Below, piece after piece: positions 25,421 to 34,786 of a stretch of DNA of 56,210 nt (positions are counted from its first letter, which is position 1; the number at the start of each line of letters is the position of its first letter). Position numbers and translations under genes: made by a program. This stretch comes from Pseudomonadota bacterium (GTDB taxonomy: Bacteria; Pseudomonadota; Alphaproteobacteria; Sphingomonadales; Sphingomonadaceae): assembly GCA_029550345.1 (NCBI GenBank), contig JAKPHK010000026.1, forward strand, positions 1 through 56,210, given 5' to 3'. Under the pieces are notes generated by a model. That model made no database searches. It was not told the origin of the DNA and saw only the letters and a program-made list of their open reading frames with translations.

Positions 25421-26283
25421 TCCTCCAGCGTAATCGGCCTGTCCCATTCGAACAACCGGCCTTCGATCGGAATGCCCTGCCGCACCGAATAAACCTGGGT
25501 ACCTGCGATCCCGCCGTTCGGCCGCTGCGCGCGGATTTCCAGCGCAAGGCCGCGCCACGGGCCATCGTCATCAAGGTAGCATTCGTGCGCCTTGGCAATC
25601 TTGCTGCTCATATCGAAGCAGACCGACTTAATGCCATCGATCGGCCACTGCATCTTTGCCGTGCCGCCGCGGGGCTGGTGCAGACGCTCCTGAGCCAGAT
25701 CGGTGATCGGCAGCAGCAGGTTGTCGAACAGCCCGTTTCTGCCTTCTTCAGCCCGGTCAGAGCGGACCTGAACGGGCTTGCCGCTGCCGAGATCGAAGAA
25801 GGTGGTCACTGTGCCGTCGGATTCGATCGCCCGGTCAATGGTGCCGCGGTAACGCACCGAAAGGGTGCAGCCGTTCGATCCGGTGATTTCCGGAAACCGG
25901 CGCAGCAGCAGGGCTTCATGGCCCGAAGCGATCAGGACGAAAGGAACGATCACCGCCTGATCGGCCCCTTCACTCAGCATCACGCCTTCGGGAACAATGA
26001 AGTTCGCGTCGCCCCCCGGGCAGGCCTTGCGCGCAGCGGCGGCTACTTCATTCGATTGCCACGGCAGCCCGCCCTCGCCCGAATAGTCGAACCCTTCGAC
26101 GACCAGCCCATCGCGCGGCGGGGGCAACTGATAGAGATCGGGCGCGCGGTGATTGGTATCGACCGACATCAGCCAGGGGCGCGGCGGGATATAGGTGTTG
26201 GGCGGGAGCAAGGCCCCTGCGGCAGTGGCGATCAACCCGCTGCCGATTGCCAGCAAACCACCGCGCCAACCGATTCTTGCCAT
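25417..26283 (-). CDS. Exported hypothetical protein
   Basis: 288 residues; ATG preceded by AAGGAG. The N-terminus (MARIGWRGGLLAIGSGLIATAAGALL) is a signal peptide or anchor. The mature part has several cysteines (KACPGG, SNGCTLSV, KSVCFDM, HECYLDD), enough for two disulfides in the periplasm. No known family is recognised. It is coupled by ATGA to the acetyltransferase gene downstream. Confidence 0.75.
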   Translation of the reverse strand: MARIGWRGGLLAIGSGLIATAAGALLPPNTYIPPRPWLMSVDTNHRAPDLYQLPPPRDGLVVEGFDYSGEGGLPWQSNEVAAAARKACPGGDANFIVPEGVMLSEGADQAVIVPFVLIASGHEALLLRRFPEITGSNGCTLSVRYRGTIDRAIESDGTVTTFFDLGSGKPVQVRSDRAEEGRNGLFDNLLLPITDLAQERLHQPRGGTAKMQWPIDGIKSVCFDMSSKIAKAHECYLDDDGPWRGLALEIRAQRPNGGIAGTQVYSVRQGIPIEGRLFEWDRPITLEE

Positions 26284-26363
26284 ACCCCGCTCCTTGCCCA
26301 GACCTGTTGCGGTCAGACTGACAGGGCAATGCGAAACCTTCGATGAACGGCTTCGCAGGAAGG

Positions 26364-26861
26364 CTACTTGGTCTTGATCACCATCCGGTCGCCCTTCAGT
26401 TCGACCGAACCAAGGTGGCGCAGCACCGACTGGCCCAGCAGGTTGGTGCCAAGATCCTTGACCACCACGGCTTCGACATCGTGCAGGGTCTGCCCGGCGA
26501 TCACCACCTCATCCAAGATGACCGGCGCGCCATAGCCGACGCCCGATGCGGTTTTCATGCTCGGCACGAACTCTTCGTCGGGAGGCAGAATTCCCAGCCC
26601 TTCGGCCTCCTCAACGGTCAGCGCGACCATGTCGGCCCCGGTATCGACCAGGAATTCGACGCTCGATCCGTTGATCTCGGCACTCATGGTGAACTGACCC
26701 GAACCGTCGCGGTTCAGCACCAGCGCCTTGGGTTCGTCCGCGTCCTTCTTGGCGGTCTTCTCAACCTTGACCGGTTCTGCGGCCGGGGTCGGGTTAAACA
26801 CCAGAGCAAGCGCACACATGATCCCGATCGCGGCCAGGGCAATGATGTAAAGGCGGTTCAT
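26364..26861 (-). CDS. Retropepsin-like aspartic protease
   Basis: 165 residues. An N-terminal membrane anchor (about 5-22) is followed by a charged linker and a single retropepsin-like domain. FLVDTGADMVAL carries the catalytic Asp73-Thr-Gly, and NLLGQSVLRHLG is the second conserved block of bacterial clan AA (TIGR02281-type) proteins. Such proteins should work as dimers, here on the periplasmic side. Substrates are unknown. It lies 38 bases before ispG on the same strand. Confidence 0.9.
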   Translation of the reverse strand: MNRLYIIALAAIGIMCALALVFNPTPAAEPVKVEKTAKKDADEPKALVLNRDGSGQFTMSAEINGSSVEFLVDTGADMVALTVEEAEGLGILPPDEEFVPSMKTASGVGYGAPVILDEVVIAGQTLHDVEAVVVKDLGTNLLGQSVLRHLGSVELKGDRMVIKTK

Positions 26862-26899
26862 AACGGCGGCGATGATAACGCCGATGGGTTACGGAAGGG

Positions 26900-28039
26900 T
26901 TAGGCCGCCTTGCCGTGGGTCACGTCCATGCTTACCGCGCGTCCGGCTTCGATCTCGGCGGCCTTGGCTTCGACCAGCTCGACCACGTGGGCGATCATCG
27001 CTTCATCCTGGACATGGTGGTCGGTCAGGCCGGACAGATAGACCATGTGCTTGCCGTTGCCCCCGCCGGTGATCCCGATGTCGGTCTCGCGCGCCTCGCC
27101 GGGGCCGTTGACCACGCAGCCGAGCACCGAAACGCTCATCGGGGTCTTGATGTGCTGCAAGGCTTCTTCCAGCTTTTCGACCGTGCGGATCACGTCGAAA
27201 CCCTGGCGGGCACAGCTGGGGCAGGATACGATCCGCACGCCCCGGGTGCGCAGACCCAGACTTTTCAGGATTTCGTACCCGACCCGCACTTCCTCCTCCG
27301 GCTCGGCCGAAAGCGAGACGCGGATCGTGTCACCGATCCCGGCCCACAACAGGTTGCCGATCCCGATGCTGGATTTGACCGTCCCGCCGATCAGCCCGCC
27401 GGCTTCGGTAATGCCAAGGTGCAGCGGGCAATCGACCGCGTCGGCCAGGCTGGCATAGGCGGCAACCGCCAGGAACACGTCGCTGGCCTTCACCGCCACC
27501 TTGTATTCATGAAAATCGTGGTCCTGCAGCAGCTTGATGTGATCGAGCGCCGATTCCACCAGCGCCTCGGGGCAAGGTTCGCCGTATTTTTCCAGCAGGT
27601 CTTTCTCAAGACTCCCGGCGTTGACCCCGATCCGGAGCGCGCAGCCATTGGCCTTGGCGGCGCGAACCACTTCGGCAACGCGCTCGCTGCTGCCGATATT
27701 GCCCGGATTGATCCGCAGACAGGCCGCCCCGGCATCGGCGGCTTCCAGTGCGCGCTTGTAGTGGAAATGGATGTCGGCGATCAGCGGCACCGTGGCGGCG
27801 CGGGCGATTTCGCGGAAGGCCGCGGTGCTGGCTTCATCCGGGCAGGAAACGCGGATCAGATCGGCCCCGGCATCCTCGCAGCGGCGGATCTGCTCGATCG
27901 TCGCCTTCGCGTCCGATGTCAGCGTGTTGGTCATGGTTTGCACCGTGATCGGCGCATCGCCGCCCACCGGGACCTTGCCCACCATGATCTGCCGGGACGT
28001 GCGCCGCGCGATATCGCGCCATGGTCTTATCGATGACAT
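26900..28039 (-). CDS. ispG: 4-hydroxy-3-methylbut-2-enyl diphosphate synthase
   Basis: 379 residues. It converts methylerythritol cyclodiphosphate to HMBPP in the MEP isoprenoid pathway, which supplies the carotenoids implied by crtI elsewhere in the window. The [4Fe-4S] ligands are visible: Cys273 and Cys276 (SCPSCARQG), Cys308 ([10 protein letters not shown]) and Glu315. The TIM-barrel start ([15 protein letters not shown]) is standard. Single-module bacterial form, normal length. Confidence 0.96.
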   Translation of the reverse strand: MSSIRPWRDIARRTSRQIMVGKVPVGGDAPITVQTMTNTLTSDAKATIEQIRRCEDAGADLIRVSCPDEASTAAFREIARAATVPLIADIHFHYKRALEAADAGAACLRINPGNIGSSERVAEVVRAAKANGCALRIGVNAGSLEKDLLEKYGEPCPEALVESALDHIKLLQDHDFHEYKVAVKASDVFLAVAAYASLADAVDCPLHLGITEAGGLIGGTVKSSIGIGNLLWAGIGDTIRVSLSAEPEEEVRVGYEILKSLGLRTRGVRIVSCPSCARQGFDVIRTVEKLEEALQHIKTPMSVSVLGCVVNGPGEARETDIGITGGGNGKHMVYLSGLTDHHVQDEAMIAHVVELVEAKAAEIEAGRAVSMDVTHGKAA

Positions 28040-28056
28040 GGCCGCGATATAGGGAA

Positions 28057-28088
28057 GTGGACGGGCAGGGCAAACCCCGCCCGTCCAC
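28057..28088 (-). terminator. Strong hairpin, candidate terminator of the TonB receptor gene
   Basis: GTGGACGGGC at 28057-28066 pairs with GCCCGTCCAC at 28079-28088. The inner GGG/CCC extend the stem to 14 pairs with one A-C mismatch and a CAAA loop. It starts 5 bases beyond the receptor stop on the minus strand. The downstream U-run is weak, so intrinsic termination is likely but not certain. Confidence 0.55.
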
Positions 28089-28093
28089 CTGCA

Positions 28094-30169
28094 TCAAAAA
28101 TCCACGCCCAGCCGCACGAACAGGCTGCGCCCCGGCGCGGGGAGTTTTTCGCCCATGGCCACGTCTGACAGCATCACCCGGTTGCGCCCGGCAAGGTGAT
28201 CGGCATAGCGCCGGTCGAAAAGATTCTCGACCCCGCCGGTCAGCGAGATCGCCTTGCCAAGGGTGACGCCGAACCACAGGTTGGCGGCAACCCAGCCCGG
28301 GCTGGCGGCTTCGCTGTTGCTGGCCGAGACTTGATCCTGGCTAGCCGCGCCGACCAGCTCGCCGGTCAGCGACCAGACCGTGGCATCCCAGGTCAGCGCC
28401 AGCCGCCCATTCAGCGGGGCGATCCGGTAGAGATTGTCGGCAATGTCGCGGCGCTTGCCCCGGACATAGCTGACCGTCCCGTCCAGTCGCAGCTGCGGCA
28501 TGATCTGCCAGGTCAGATCGGCATCGGCGCCATAAAGCTCGGCCTCGACATTTGACCAGATCAGCGGCGTCGAATCGCCATTCATCGTCGCGATCGCGAT
28601 CTGCATCGTCATGCTTGCCGGAACCGGCGTGCCCTGGATGTAGTCCTCGACCCGGCGATAGAACAGCGACGGGCGGAACGTGATCGGCCCGGCGACCAGA
28701 TCGACCCCGCCTTCGGCCGACCAGCTGACCTCGGGCTTCAGCGCCTGGTTGCCGATGTAGATGTTGCCATCGGCCAGCCCGCCGCTGGCCTCGGTCGGAA
28801 GCCAGGAAAAGCGCTCGACCGAACCTGGCACACGGGTCTTGCGGGCCAGGGTCAGGCGCGGACGCCATGTGCCGTCCGCGCGCCAGATCCGCACCACGGC
28901 GTCCCAGGTGGTGTCATGGTGCGGCGTGAGCGCCATGCCGGTCATGGTCGCAAGGTTGCTGATCATGGCCGGAACCGCCGTGCCGATCAGCGGCGCATCC
29001 ATCCGCGCGCCATGCCAATCGACCCGCAGTCCGGCCTCGGCCTGCCAGCCGCCGGCGCTCACCTTCGCCTCGGCAAAAGTGCCGATCCGCCATTGCCGGA
29101 CATTTTCGAGCGAGCCGATCGAGAAGGCCGGGTTCAGCGGGTTGGAGATGGTGACGCTGCGCTGGATCGATTCGCCGTCCACTCCGATCCGCACCGGGCC
29201 GATCCCCAACCGCGCGCGGGCGGTCATGGTCTGGGCATCGGCGGCGGAATAGCGATACATTGCGGTGCTGGCCGGGGCCGGGCGCAGATCGTAGTTGTCC
29301 ATTCCGTGGCGCACGTCGGTGTAGCCCAGCGCCAGATCGAACGGCAGGGTGCCGATGCTGCCGTCAAAGGCCAGCCGCGCGAAGTCGGTGTGGAAATAGT
29401 CGATATCCATCGCGAACGGCGGATTACCGCTTGGCCCGGTTTCCTGGCGGCGCCAATCAAGCGTCAGGCGGTTGCCCTGTGCCTGAAACCCGGCGGAAAG
29501 GCCGTAGGTCAGCCGGTCATAGCCGGTATCGCGGGCCCGCCCGCCGGGGATGTCATAGTCTCCGCCCTGCTCCCACGCGGCGATCGCGTTGAACTTCACG
29601 CTCTCGCTGGCCAGCCCGGCCACGCCGCCCACGGCAAAACCGCGATCGGCGGTGCGATAGCTGCTGGCCAGACTGACCTTTGGGGTCAGGCGGGCGTCTG
29701 TGCCGAAATCGACCGACTTGAGCCGGGCATCAACCAGCGCCCCGATTCCCGGCCCTTCGCTGACCGGTGCCGCGCCGCGGCTGACCGAGATCGAATCGAG
29801 CAGGATCGCCGGGGCATAGTGCAACGGCGGGTCCATCGCGTTGGGGCCGCCGCTCTGGAACGAAAGCCCGCTGACCCGGGTGGCGAGCCGTTCAGAAAAC
29901 AGCCCGCGGTACTGGACCTGGCCGGAAATCGGACCATTGCCGATCAGCGCGGCACCCGGCAGGCGAGCCGCCAATGCGGCGGCATCGGGGGCGCTGGCAT
30001 GACCGCTGACCGGATCGGTGGTGGTATCCAGCGGCGTGGTGGACCGCTGGCCGGTTACCACGATGGTATCGGTGAGCGGGGCGGAATCTTCGGCTTCTTC
30101 GGCCAGCACGGGCTGTGCGGCCACGAACAGGGGCAGCGCCGCGGCGCTGCTGAGCAGACGGATAAACAT
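28094..30169 (-). CDS. TonB-dependent outer-membrane receptor, probably for a metal
   Basis: 691 residues. Signal peptide MFIRLLSSAAALPLFVAAQPVLA; a TonB box-like TDTIVVTG follows near residue 33, then a plug domain and a 22-strand barrel ending in the usual terminal Phe (RLGVDF). The DUF2946 gene 42 bases upstream and regions such as FAMDIDYFHTDFARLAFDG resemble OprC/NosA-type copper receptors, so copper is my best inference. No vitamin B12 riboswitch is possible in the 42-base gap, and no Fur-like palindrome was seen. Confidence 0.85.
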   Translation of the reverse strand: MFIRLLSSAAALPLFVAAQPVLAEEAEDSAPLTDTIVVTGQRSTTPLDTTTDPVSGHASAPDAAALAARLPGAALIGNGPISGQVQYRGLFSERLATRVSGLSFQSGGPNAMDPPLHYAPAILLDSISVSRGAAPVSEGPGIGALVDARLKSVDFGTDARLTPKVSLASSYRTADRGFAVGGVAGLASESVKFNAIAAWEQGGDYDIPGGRARDTGYDRLTYGLSAGFQAQGNRLTLDWRRQETGPSGNPPFAMDIDYFHTDFARLAFDGSIGTLPFDLALGYTDVRHGMDNYDLRPAPASTAMYRYSAADAQTMTARARLGIGPVRIGVDGESIQRSVTISNPLNPAFSIGSLENVRQWRIGTFAEAKVSAGGWQAEAGLRVDWHGARMDAPLIGTAVPAMISNLATMTGMALTPHHDTTWDAVVRIWRADGTWRPRLTLARKTRVPGSVERFSWLPTEASGGLADGNIYIGNQALKPEVSWSAEGGVDLVAGPITFRPSLFYRRVEDYIQGTPVPASMTMQIAIATMNGDSTPLIWSNVEAELYGADADLTWQIMPQLRLDGTVSYVRGKRRDIADNLYRIAPLNGRLALTWDATVWSLTGELVGAASQDQVSASNSEAASPGWVAANLWFGVTLGKAISLTGGVENLFDRRYADHLAGRNRVMLSDVAMGEKLPAPGRSLFVRLGVDF

Positions 30170-30211
30170 TGCTATTTCTCGCTTGAACTGAGGTTCGGAT
30201 GGAACGGCAGG

Positions 30212-30580
30212 TCAGGCGATCAGGGGTGGCCCCCGGGCAGGCGGGCGCAGGATCCGCGCGGCGACCAGACGGGCTAGCGCGGCCCCGGTATAGGTCTGGA
30301 TAGCGGGTTCGGGCGGATCGGCCAGCACCGGTGCCTGCGGCACGTCCAGCGCGGCGGCCATGGCCAGGCCATAGGGGCAGGGATCGCGCGGCTGGTCCTG
30401 ATCGGGCTTGCCGGGGTCGATCTCCACATAGGACATCCCCGCGCCGCTACAGATCTGGACCCGGATGCCATTTTCATCGGCAACCGGCATGAACCCGGCC
30501 GGGGTCATGATCCGCAGGCCCAGTGTTGCCGCCAGCAGCAGCAGGACAAACACCGGATTGAGGCGGCGCAGCGCGGTCAT
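30212..30580 (-). CDS. DUF2946 family protein
   Basis: 122 residues. N-terminal hydrophobic helix LNPVFVLLLLAATLGLRIMTPAGFMP followed by the family hallmark of short Cys motifs: QICSGAG and DPCPYGLAM. DUF2946 proteins are small envelope proteins usually found beside metal (copper) TonB receptors. The two cysteines could bind metal. It sits 42 bases upstream of the receptor gene in the same direction, so the pair is likely one operon. Confidence 0.85.
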   Translation of the reverse strand: MTALRRLNPVFVLLLLAATLGLRIMTPAGFMPVADENGIRVQICSGAGMSYVEIDPGKPDQDQPRDPCPYGLAMAAALDVPQAPVLADPPEPAIQTYTGAALARLVAARILRPPARGPPLIA

Positions 30581-30656
30581 CGTTCAGCGCGCTAGGCGCT
30601 CCGCAGCCGACGGTAAACCCTGCCGGATCAAATTTCGCGAATATCGCCCCGGCGGA

Positions 30657-31172
30657 TTACAGCATCCGCGCATAGAGAAATTCAGGATCGAGCTGTTCGC
30701 CAACGCGAAAGGTGATGTCGGCCACTTTCGCGAAGCCATACCGCGCATAAAAACGGTGCGCGCCGAAGTTTTCGGCATAGACCGAAAGCTGCACCTCATC
30801 CGCGCCGCGCGCCGCAAACTGCGCCATCGCCCAGTCCATCAAGGCGCCGCCGATCCCCTGCCCGGTAGCCGCCGGTGCGGTGTAGAGCTGTTTCAGCTCC
30901 ATCACCTTCCGCCCCCGGGCGTGATCGGGAAAACCGCAGGCAAGGCCGATCTTGCAATAACCCAGCAGCGCCCCATCACCCGCTTCGGCCAAGCGATAGA
31001 CCAGCTGCGGATTGGCCAGCTCTGCCGCGATTGCCGCTTCGGACAGGTTCTCAGCCAGGAAATCGGCAAGGTCCTTGGCGCTGTAGAGCTGCGCAAACTT
31101 GGCACAGAAACTCTCTATCGCCAGCGCTGACAGGGCCGGGACATCGGCAGGGCTCGCATCGCGCAGGATCAC
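30657..31172 (-). CDS. GNAT family N-acetyltransferase
   Basis: 171 residues from a GTG that overlaps the upstream stop (GTGA). ILRDASPADVPALSALA opens the fold. The acetyl-CoA loop is YTAPAATGQGIGGALMDWA, and YAENFGAHRFYARYGFAKV is near the C-terminus. ATG starts further upstream would lie inside the neighbouring gene, so the coupled GTG is preferred. The acceptor substrate is unknown. Second gene of a tandem GNAT pair. Confidence 0.85.
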   Translation of the reverse strand: MILRDASPADVPALSALAIESFCAKFAQLYSAKDLADFLAENLSEAAIAAELANPQLVYRLAEAGDGALLGYCKIGLACGFPDHARGRKVMELKQLYTAPAATGQGIGGALMDWAMAQFAARGADEVQLSVYAENFGAHRFYARYGFAKVADITFRVGEQLDPEFLYARML

Positions 31173-31633
31173 AGGCACCTCGTCATGAAAACGCTGAAAG
31201 GATCGGGCTGGTAGTCCGCAAACGGCCCGCATTCGGCAAAGCCGTGCGCGCGGTACAGGCTGCGGGCCGGTTCGAACGGTTCCGGCGCCCCGGTTTCAAG
31301 GCTGAGCCGGGTATAGCCGCGATCGGCGGCGATCTGCATCAGGTGGTGCAAAATCGCCCGGCCCGCGCCCTTGCCGCGATAGTCCGGGTGGGCGCGCATT
31401 GATTTCAGTTCGCCGTGGCCATCGTCCAGCTGCTTGATCGCACCGCAGGCGGCCAGCCGCGCGCCGTGCCAGGCCGAAAAGAATGTCACGTCGGGCGCCC
31501 GCAGCCGATCGACCGGCATGGCGTGGACGCTTTCGGGCGGCGACCAGGCGTGCATTTCATCGAGGTGCAGGGTCAGCAGCGCGATCACTTCCGATCCGGT
31601 CAGATCGTCTTCGCGGATGGCATAGTCAATCAT
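31169..31633 (-). CDS. GNAT family N-acetyltransferase
   Basis: 154 residues. The P-loop-like acetyl-CoA motif is HPDYRGKGAGRAILHHLM, followed by GYTRLSLETGAPEPFEPARSLY and FADYQPDPFSVFMT. The ending resembles YsnE/PhnO-like acetyltransferases. It is the first gene of the GNAT pair and is divergent from the isoaspartyl peptidase gene with only 14-26 bases between starts, so the two promoters must overlap the opposite coding regions or be leaderless. Confidence 0.88.
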   Translation of the reverse strand: MIDYAIREDDLTGSEVIALLTLHLDEMHAWSPPESVHAMPVDRLRAPDVTFFSAWHGARLAACGAIKQLDDGHGELKSMRAHPDYRGKGAGRAILHHLMQIAADRGYTRLSLETGAPEPFEPARSLYRAHGFAECGPFADYQPDPFSVFMTRCL

Positions 31634-31647
31634 GCCCCACCTCTGCT

Positions 31648-32796
31648 ATGCTTCGCCCCATGAATGCAAGCCCGCTGCGCCGCCTGATTGCCGGATTCGC
31701 TCTGGCGCTATCACTTTCCGCCCTGCCCGCGCAGGCCCAGGACGCCGCGGAGCCGGCCCCTCCGCCCAAGCCCGCGCGCTGGTCGATCGCCATTCATGGC
31801 GGGGCCGGAACCATGACCCGCACCGCGATGACGCCCGAAAAAGAGGCCGAATACCGCGCCGCGCTGGACCATGCGCTGGCGGCGGGGACGGCTGTGCTTG
31901 AAAGCGGCGGTTCCGCGCTTGATGCGGTGACGGCGGTGGTCACCACGATGGAGGACGATCCGCATTTCAACGCCGGGCGCGGCGCGGTTTTCACCTGGAA
32001 CGGCAAGAATTCGCTCGATTCGGCGATCATGGACGGCGCCACCCGCAAGGCCGGAGCGGTGGCCGGGCTTGAGCGGACCAAGAACCCGGTGCTGGCCGCC
32101 CGCGCGGTGATGGAAAAGGGGCCGCACGTGTTTCTGGCCGGGGAAGGCGCGGAACAGTTCGCGCGCGAACACGGTGTGCCCGAGGTCGATCCTTCTTGGT
32201 TCTACACCCAGGATCGCTGGGATCAGCTGCAACGGCTCAAGGCGGAAAAGCTCAGCGCCTATGATGTCGATCGCAAGTACGGCACGGTCGGCGCGGTGGC
32301 GGTTGATAACGATGGCCATGTCGCGGCGGCGACGTCCACCGGCGGGCTGACCGGCAAACGCTGGGGCCGGATCGGAGACAGTCCGGTAATCGGCGCCGGA
32401 ACCTATGCCGATGACCGGGCCTGCGCGGTATCGGCCACCGGCACCGGCGAATTCTTCATCCGCGAGGGCGTGGCCCACGAAATCTGCGCGCGGATCCGCT
32501 TTACCGGGGAAAGCCCCAAGGTCGCGGCCGATACGGTGATGCTTGAGGTGGGAGAGATGGGCGGCGATGGCGGGGTGATCGTGATCGCCCCCGATGGGCA
32601 GAGCGCCTTTTCGTTCAACACCGAAGGAATGTACCGCGCCCGCGCCAACAGCCAAGGTCTGAAGGAAGTCGCGATCTTCCGCGATGATGGCCCGGGCGGG
32701 ATCGCGCCGCCCAAGCAGCCCGAGCCCGAACCGGCGGCAGAGACCCCTGCTCCAGCCGAGCCTGCACCCGCCCCCAAGATCGTGCCACAGCTCTAA
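31648..32796 (+). CDS. Exported isoaspartyl peptidase/L-asparaginase (Ntn hydrolase)
   Basis: Starts at ATG 31648 or 31660 (378 residues from the latter). A signal peptide (LRRLIAGFALALSLSALPAQA) predicts periplasmic location. The plant-type asparaginase fold is shown by SIAIHGGAGTM, HFNAGRGAVFT and the autocleavage site KYGTVGAVA, where Thr209 (counting from 31660) becomes the N-terminal nucleophile; TSTGGLTGKRWGRIGD and GTGTGEFFIR-like segments follow. It hydrolyses beta-aspartyl dipeptides and asparagine. Unusual is a Pro/Ala/Glu-rich tail of about 35 residues. It overlaps the convergent RDD gene by 4 bases. Confidence 0.88.
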   Translation: MLRPMNASPLRRLIAGFALALSLSALPAQAQDAAEPAPPPKPARWSIAIHGGAGTMTRTAMTPEKEAEYRAALDHALAAGTAVLESGGSALDAVTAVVTTMEDDPHFNAGRGAVFTWNGKNSLDSAIMDGATRKAGAVAGLERTKNPVLAARAVMEKGPHVFLAGEGAEQFAREHGVPEVDPSWFYTQDRWDQLQRLKAEKLSAYDVDRKYGTVGAVAVDNDGHVAAATSTGGLTGKRWGRIGDSPVIGAGTYADDRACAVSATGTGEFFIREGVAHEICARIRFTGESPKVAADTVMLEVGEMGGDGGVIVIAPDGQSAFSFNTEGMYRARANSQGLKEVAIFRDDGPGGIAPPKQPEPEPAAETPAPAEPAPAPKIVPQL

Positions 32797-33701
32797 CCGG
32801 CGTACTTGTCGGCCTTGCGCACACCCATCCGCATCCCGGCCTCAAGCCGGGCGCGCAGCTGGGTGTAATAGGCCTCGAGAAAGGCCCGCTCATCGCCCGC
32901 ACCGGGGTTCCAGCCGAGTTTGCGGCAGATCGCCTCGTGCACCGCGACCATGGCTTCGTAGCGATCCTCGCGCAGGACGCGTTCGAGCGTCTGCAGCTCA
33001 TACTCGCCATAGATCGCCAGTTCCTCATCGCTGAACTTGTAGGAGGCGCCGGTCGCCTGGCTGGTGCCGCTTGCCGCCGTCTGGGTCGTGGACAGCGCCG
33101 CCTCCAGCTTTTGCCGGGGGGCTTCGACCACCCAGGTCCCGGCGATCAGGTCCCCTGCGCGCAGCCGGTCGCGGTTGAAGAACGGGAACAGCGCGAAGAT
33201 CAATAGCCAGGCCGCCATCGGCCATTTCGACACCCCGTCACCAAGCAGAGAAAACATTGCGACCAGCGGCAGCAGGATCTCCACATCGCGCAGCAGGTTG
33301 CGGGCCAGGACCATTTCGGTCGAAAGCCGCCCGCCGTCGCGCGCGGCGATCCGGATTCCGGTCAGCCGTTTGCCCGGCGTCGCCCCGCGCGGGCCAAGCT
33401 CGAACAGCAGAAAATAGCCATAGCGGGCCAGGAACAGCATCACGATGTAAATGATCACCATGAACTGGAAGGCCTGCTTGTACTGCGTCTCAACCTTGTC
33501 GAGGCTGCCGCCAGCCGCTTTCGCCAGGCCCTGAAGCCCGAATCCGATCAGCAAGGTGACAGCGAGCATCCCGACGAAGATCAGGATCAGGTCGATCGCC
33601 AGCGCCCCAAATCGCGTGCCGCGGCTGGCCAGCTTGACCGGAACGGCGATCCCCTCGGGCGTCACCAGGGTACGGTTGCGATCAGACCGGGCGCGGCTCA
33701 T
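32793..33701 (-). CDS. RDD family membrane protein
   Basis: 302 residues. The RDD module spans about residues 20-190: ASRGTRFGALAIDLILIF opens it (Arg and Asp as in the name), followed by GATPGKRLTGIRI and later NRDRLRAGDLIAGTWVV. Three to four membrane helices are visible. A soluble C-terminal part of about 100 residues is charged. It is the last gene of the DUF4129/DUF4350/MoxR/DUF58/SpoIIM/RDD cluster and overlaps the SpoIIM-like gene by 4 bases. Function unknown. Confidence 0.88.
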   Translation of the reverse strand: MSRARSDRNRTLVTPEGIAVPVKLASRGTRFGALAIDLILIFVGMLAVTLLIGFGLQGLAKAAGGSLDKVETQYKQAFQFMVIIYIVMLFLARYGYFLLFELGPRGATPGKRLTGIRIAARDGGRLSTEMVLARNLLRDVEILLPLVAMFSLLGDGVSKWPMAAWLLIFALFPFFNRDRLRAGDLIAGTWVVEAPRQKLEAALSTTQTAASGTSQATGASYKFSDEELAIYGEYELQTLERVLREDRYEAMVAVHEAICRKLGWNPGAGDERAFLEAYYTQLRARLEAGMRMGVRKADKYAG

Positions 33702-34786
33702 TCGCTCTCGCTCCCGGCCGGGGTCCGGCGGAACAGGAAGAAATAGGCCAGCCAGAAGGTCAGCATTCCGCCGCCGATCGCCAGGCGCACTTCAGTGGTA
33801 TCGACCAGCTGACGGAAGAACCCTTCAAGGATCGCGGCGCACACCAGCATCAGCACCACGCCCGCCATTACCGTGGCGGTGCGCTGCCCGGCAGCGGCGG
33901 CGGCATCAAGGATCGAAAGGTTGCCGGGAAAGGCCATCGACCGCCCGATATGCAGCCCCGCGCCGCCCGCGATCAGGATCGCGAACAGTTCTGTCGTGCC
34001 GTGCACGGCAAGCCAGCCGGCAATCTCGTAATCCAGCCCGGCTCCGTGATAGAGCCACAGCAGTGCCCCCAGCATCGCGGTGTTTTGCACCAGCAGCATC
34101 AGCGACGGCACCCCGAAGGCAAAGCCCAGGGCAAAGCACATGATCGCAATGCTGGCATTGTGGTTGAACAGATAGGTCGCGAAGATCGACAGCCCCTCTT
34201 CCCCGGTCTTGCCGAACAGGCCCTGGCGCAGCACTTCGGCAGTGGCGCCAGGCACGCGCTCTCCCGCCAGGTCCGGCGCGACAAAGGCATAGTACCAGTC
34301 CGGATCCTGCACGCAGAGCATCCAGCCGACGAAGGTTCCCGCAACCATCAGCGCCAGCGAAACCAGCAGTTCCGGCCAGATCGCCCGCACCGATCGGCTC
34401 CATTCGCCGCCGAAGAAGCGCCGGAGCCACGACCACAGCGTGGTGCGCGGACCATAGACCAGGAACCAGGCGCGTTGGACCAGACTTTCCAGATAGCCCA
34501 GCGTCGCCGCATCGAGCGAGGTTTCGCGCGCCACCGAAAGGCTTGAGGCGACCGTGCGATAGAGCACCGGCAGCTCAAGCAGGTCGGCATCGGAAACCTT
34601 GCCGAGCCGCCCCTTTTCCATCCGGGTGACGATCAGCTCCAGCCGCTTCCAGTCAAGCTCGCGCTCTTGCCGGAAACGGTCCGAGCGCAGCGCGGCGGCT
34701 TCGATCGCAGCGTCAGCCTGATCGCTCTTGCCTCGCATGGCGGGAAACAGCGCCATCAGATCCTGCCCTTCCTCATCCGATCGCAC
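33698..34786 (-). CDS. SpoIIM-like (stage II sporulation protein M family) membrane protein
   Basis: Up to 362 residues; ATG 34756 is an alternative, as ATG 34786 overlaps the DUF58 gene by 14 bases. A soluble N-terminal helical part (residues about 1-130, WKRLELIVTRMEKGRLG) precedes five or so membrane helices with SIAIMCFALGFAFGVPSLMLL and HGTTELFAILIAGGAGLHIG. These are the conserved blocks of SpoIIM/DUF95 proteins. In this non-sporulating lineage the family travels with RDD, DUF58 and MoxR genes, in a membrane complex of unknown role. Confidence 0.88.
   Translation of the reverse strand: MRSDEEGQDLMALFPAMRGKSDQADAAIEAAALRSDRFRQERELDWKRLELIVTRMEKGRLGKVSDADLLELPVLYRTVASSLSVARETSLDAATLGYLESLVQRAWFLVYGPRTTLWSWLRRFFGGEWSRSVRAIWPELLVSLALMVAGTFVGWMLCVQDPDWYYAFVAPDLAGERVPGATAEVLRQGLFGKTGEEGLSIFATYLFNHNASIAIMCFALGFAFGVPSLMLLVQNTAMLGALLWLYHGAGLDYEIAGWLAVHGTTELFAILIAGGAGLHIGRSMAFPGNLSILDAAAAAGQRTATVMAGVVLMLVCAAILEGFFRQLVDTTEVRLAIGGGMLTFWLAYFFLFRRTPAGSESE

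Noticed and set aside
30170..30211. A B12 riboswitch or Fur box before the TonB receptor
   Set aside because: The gap is only 42 bases and contains no palindrome resembling a Fur box.
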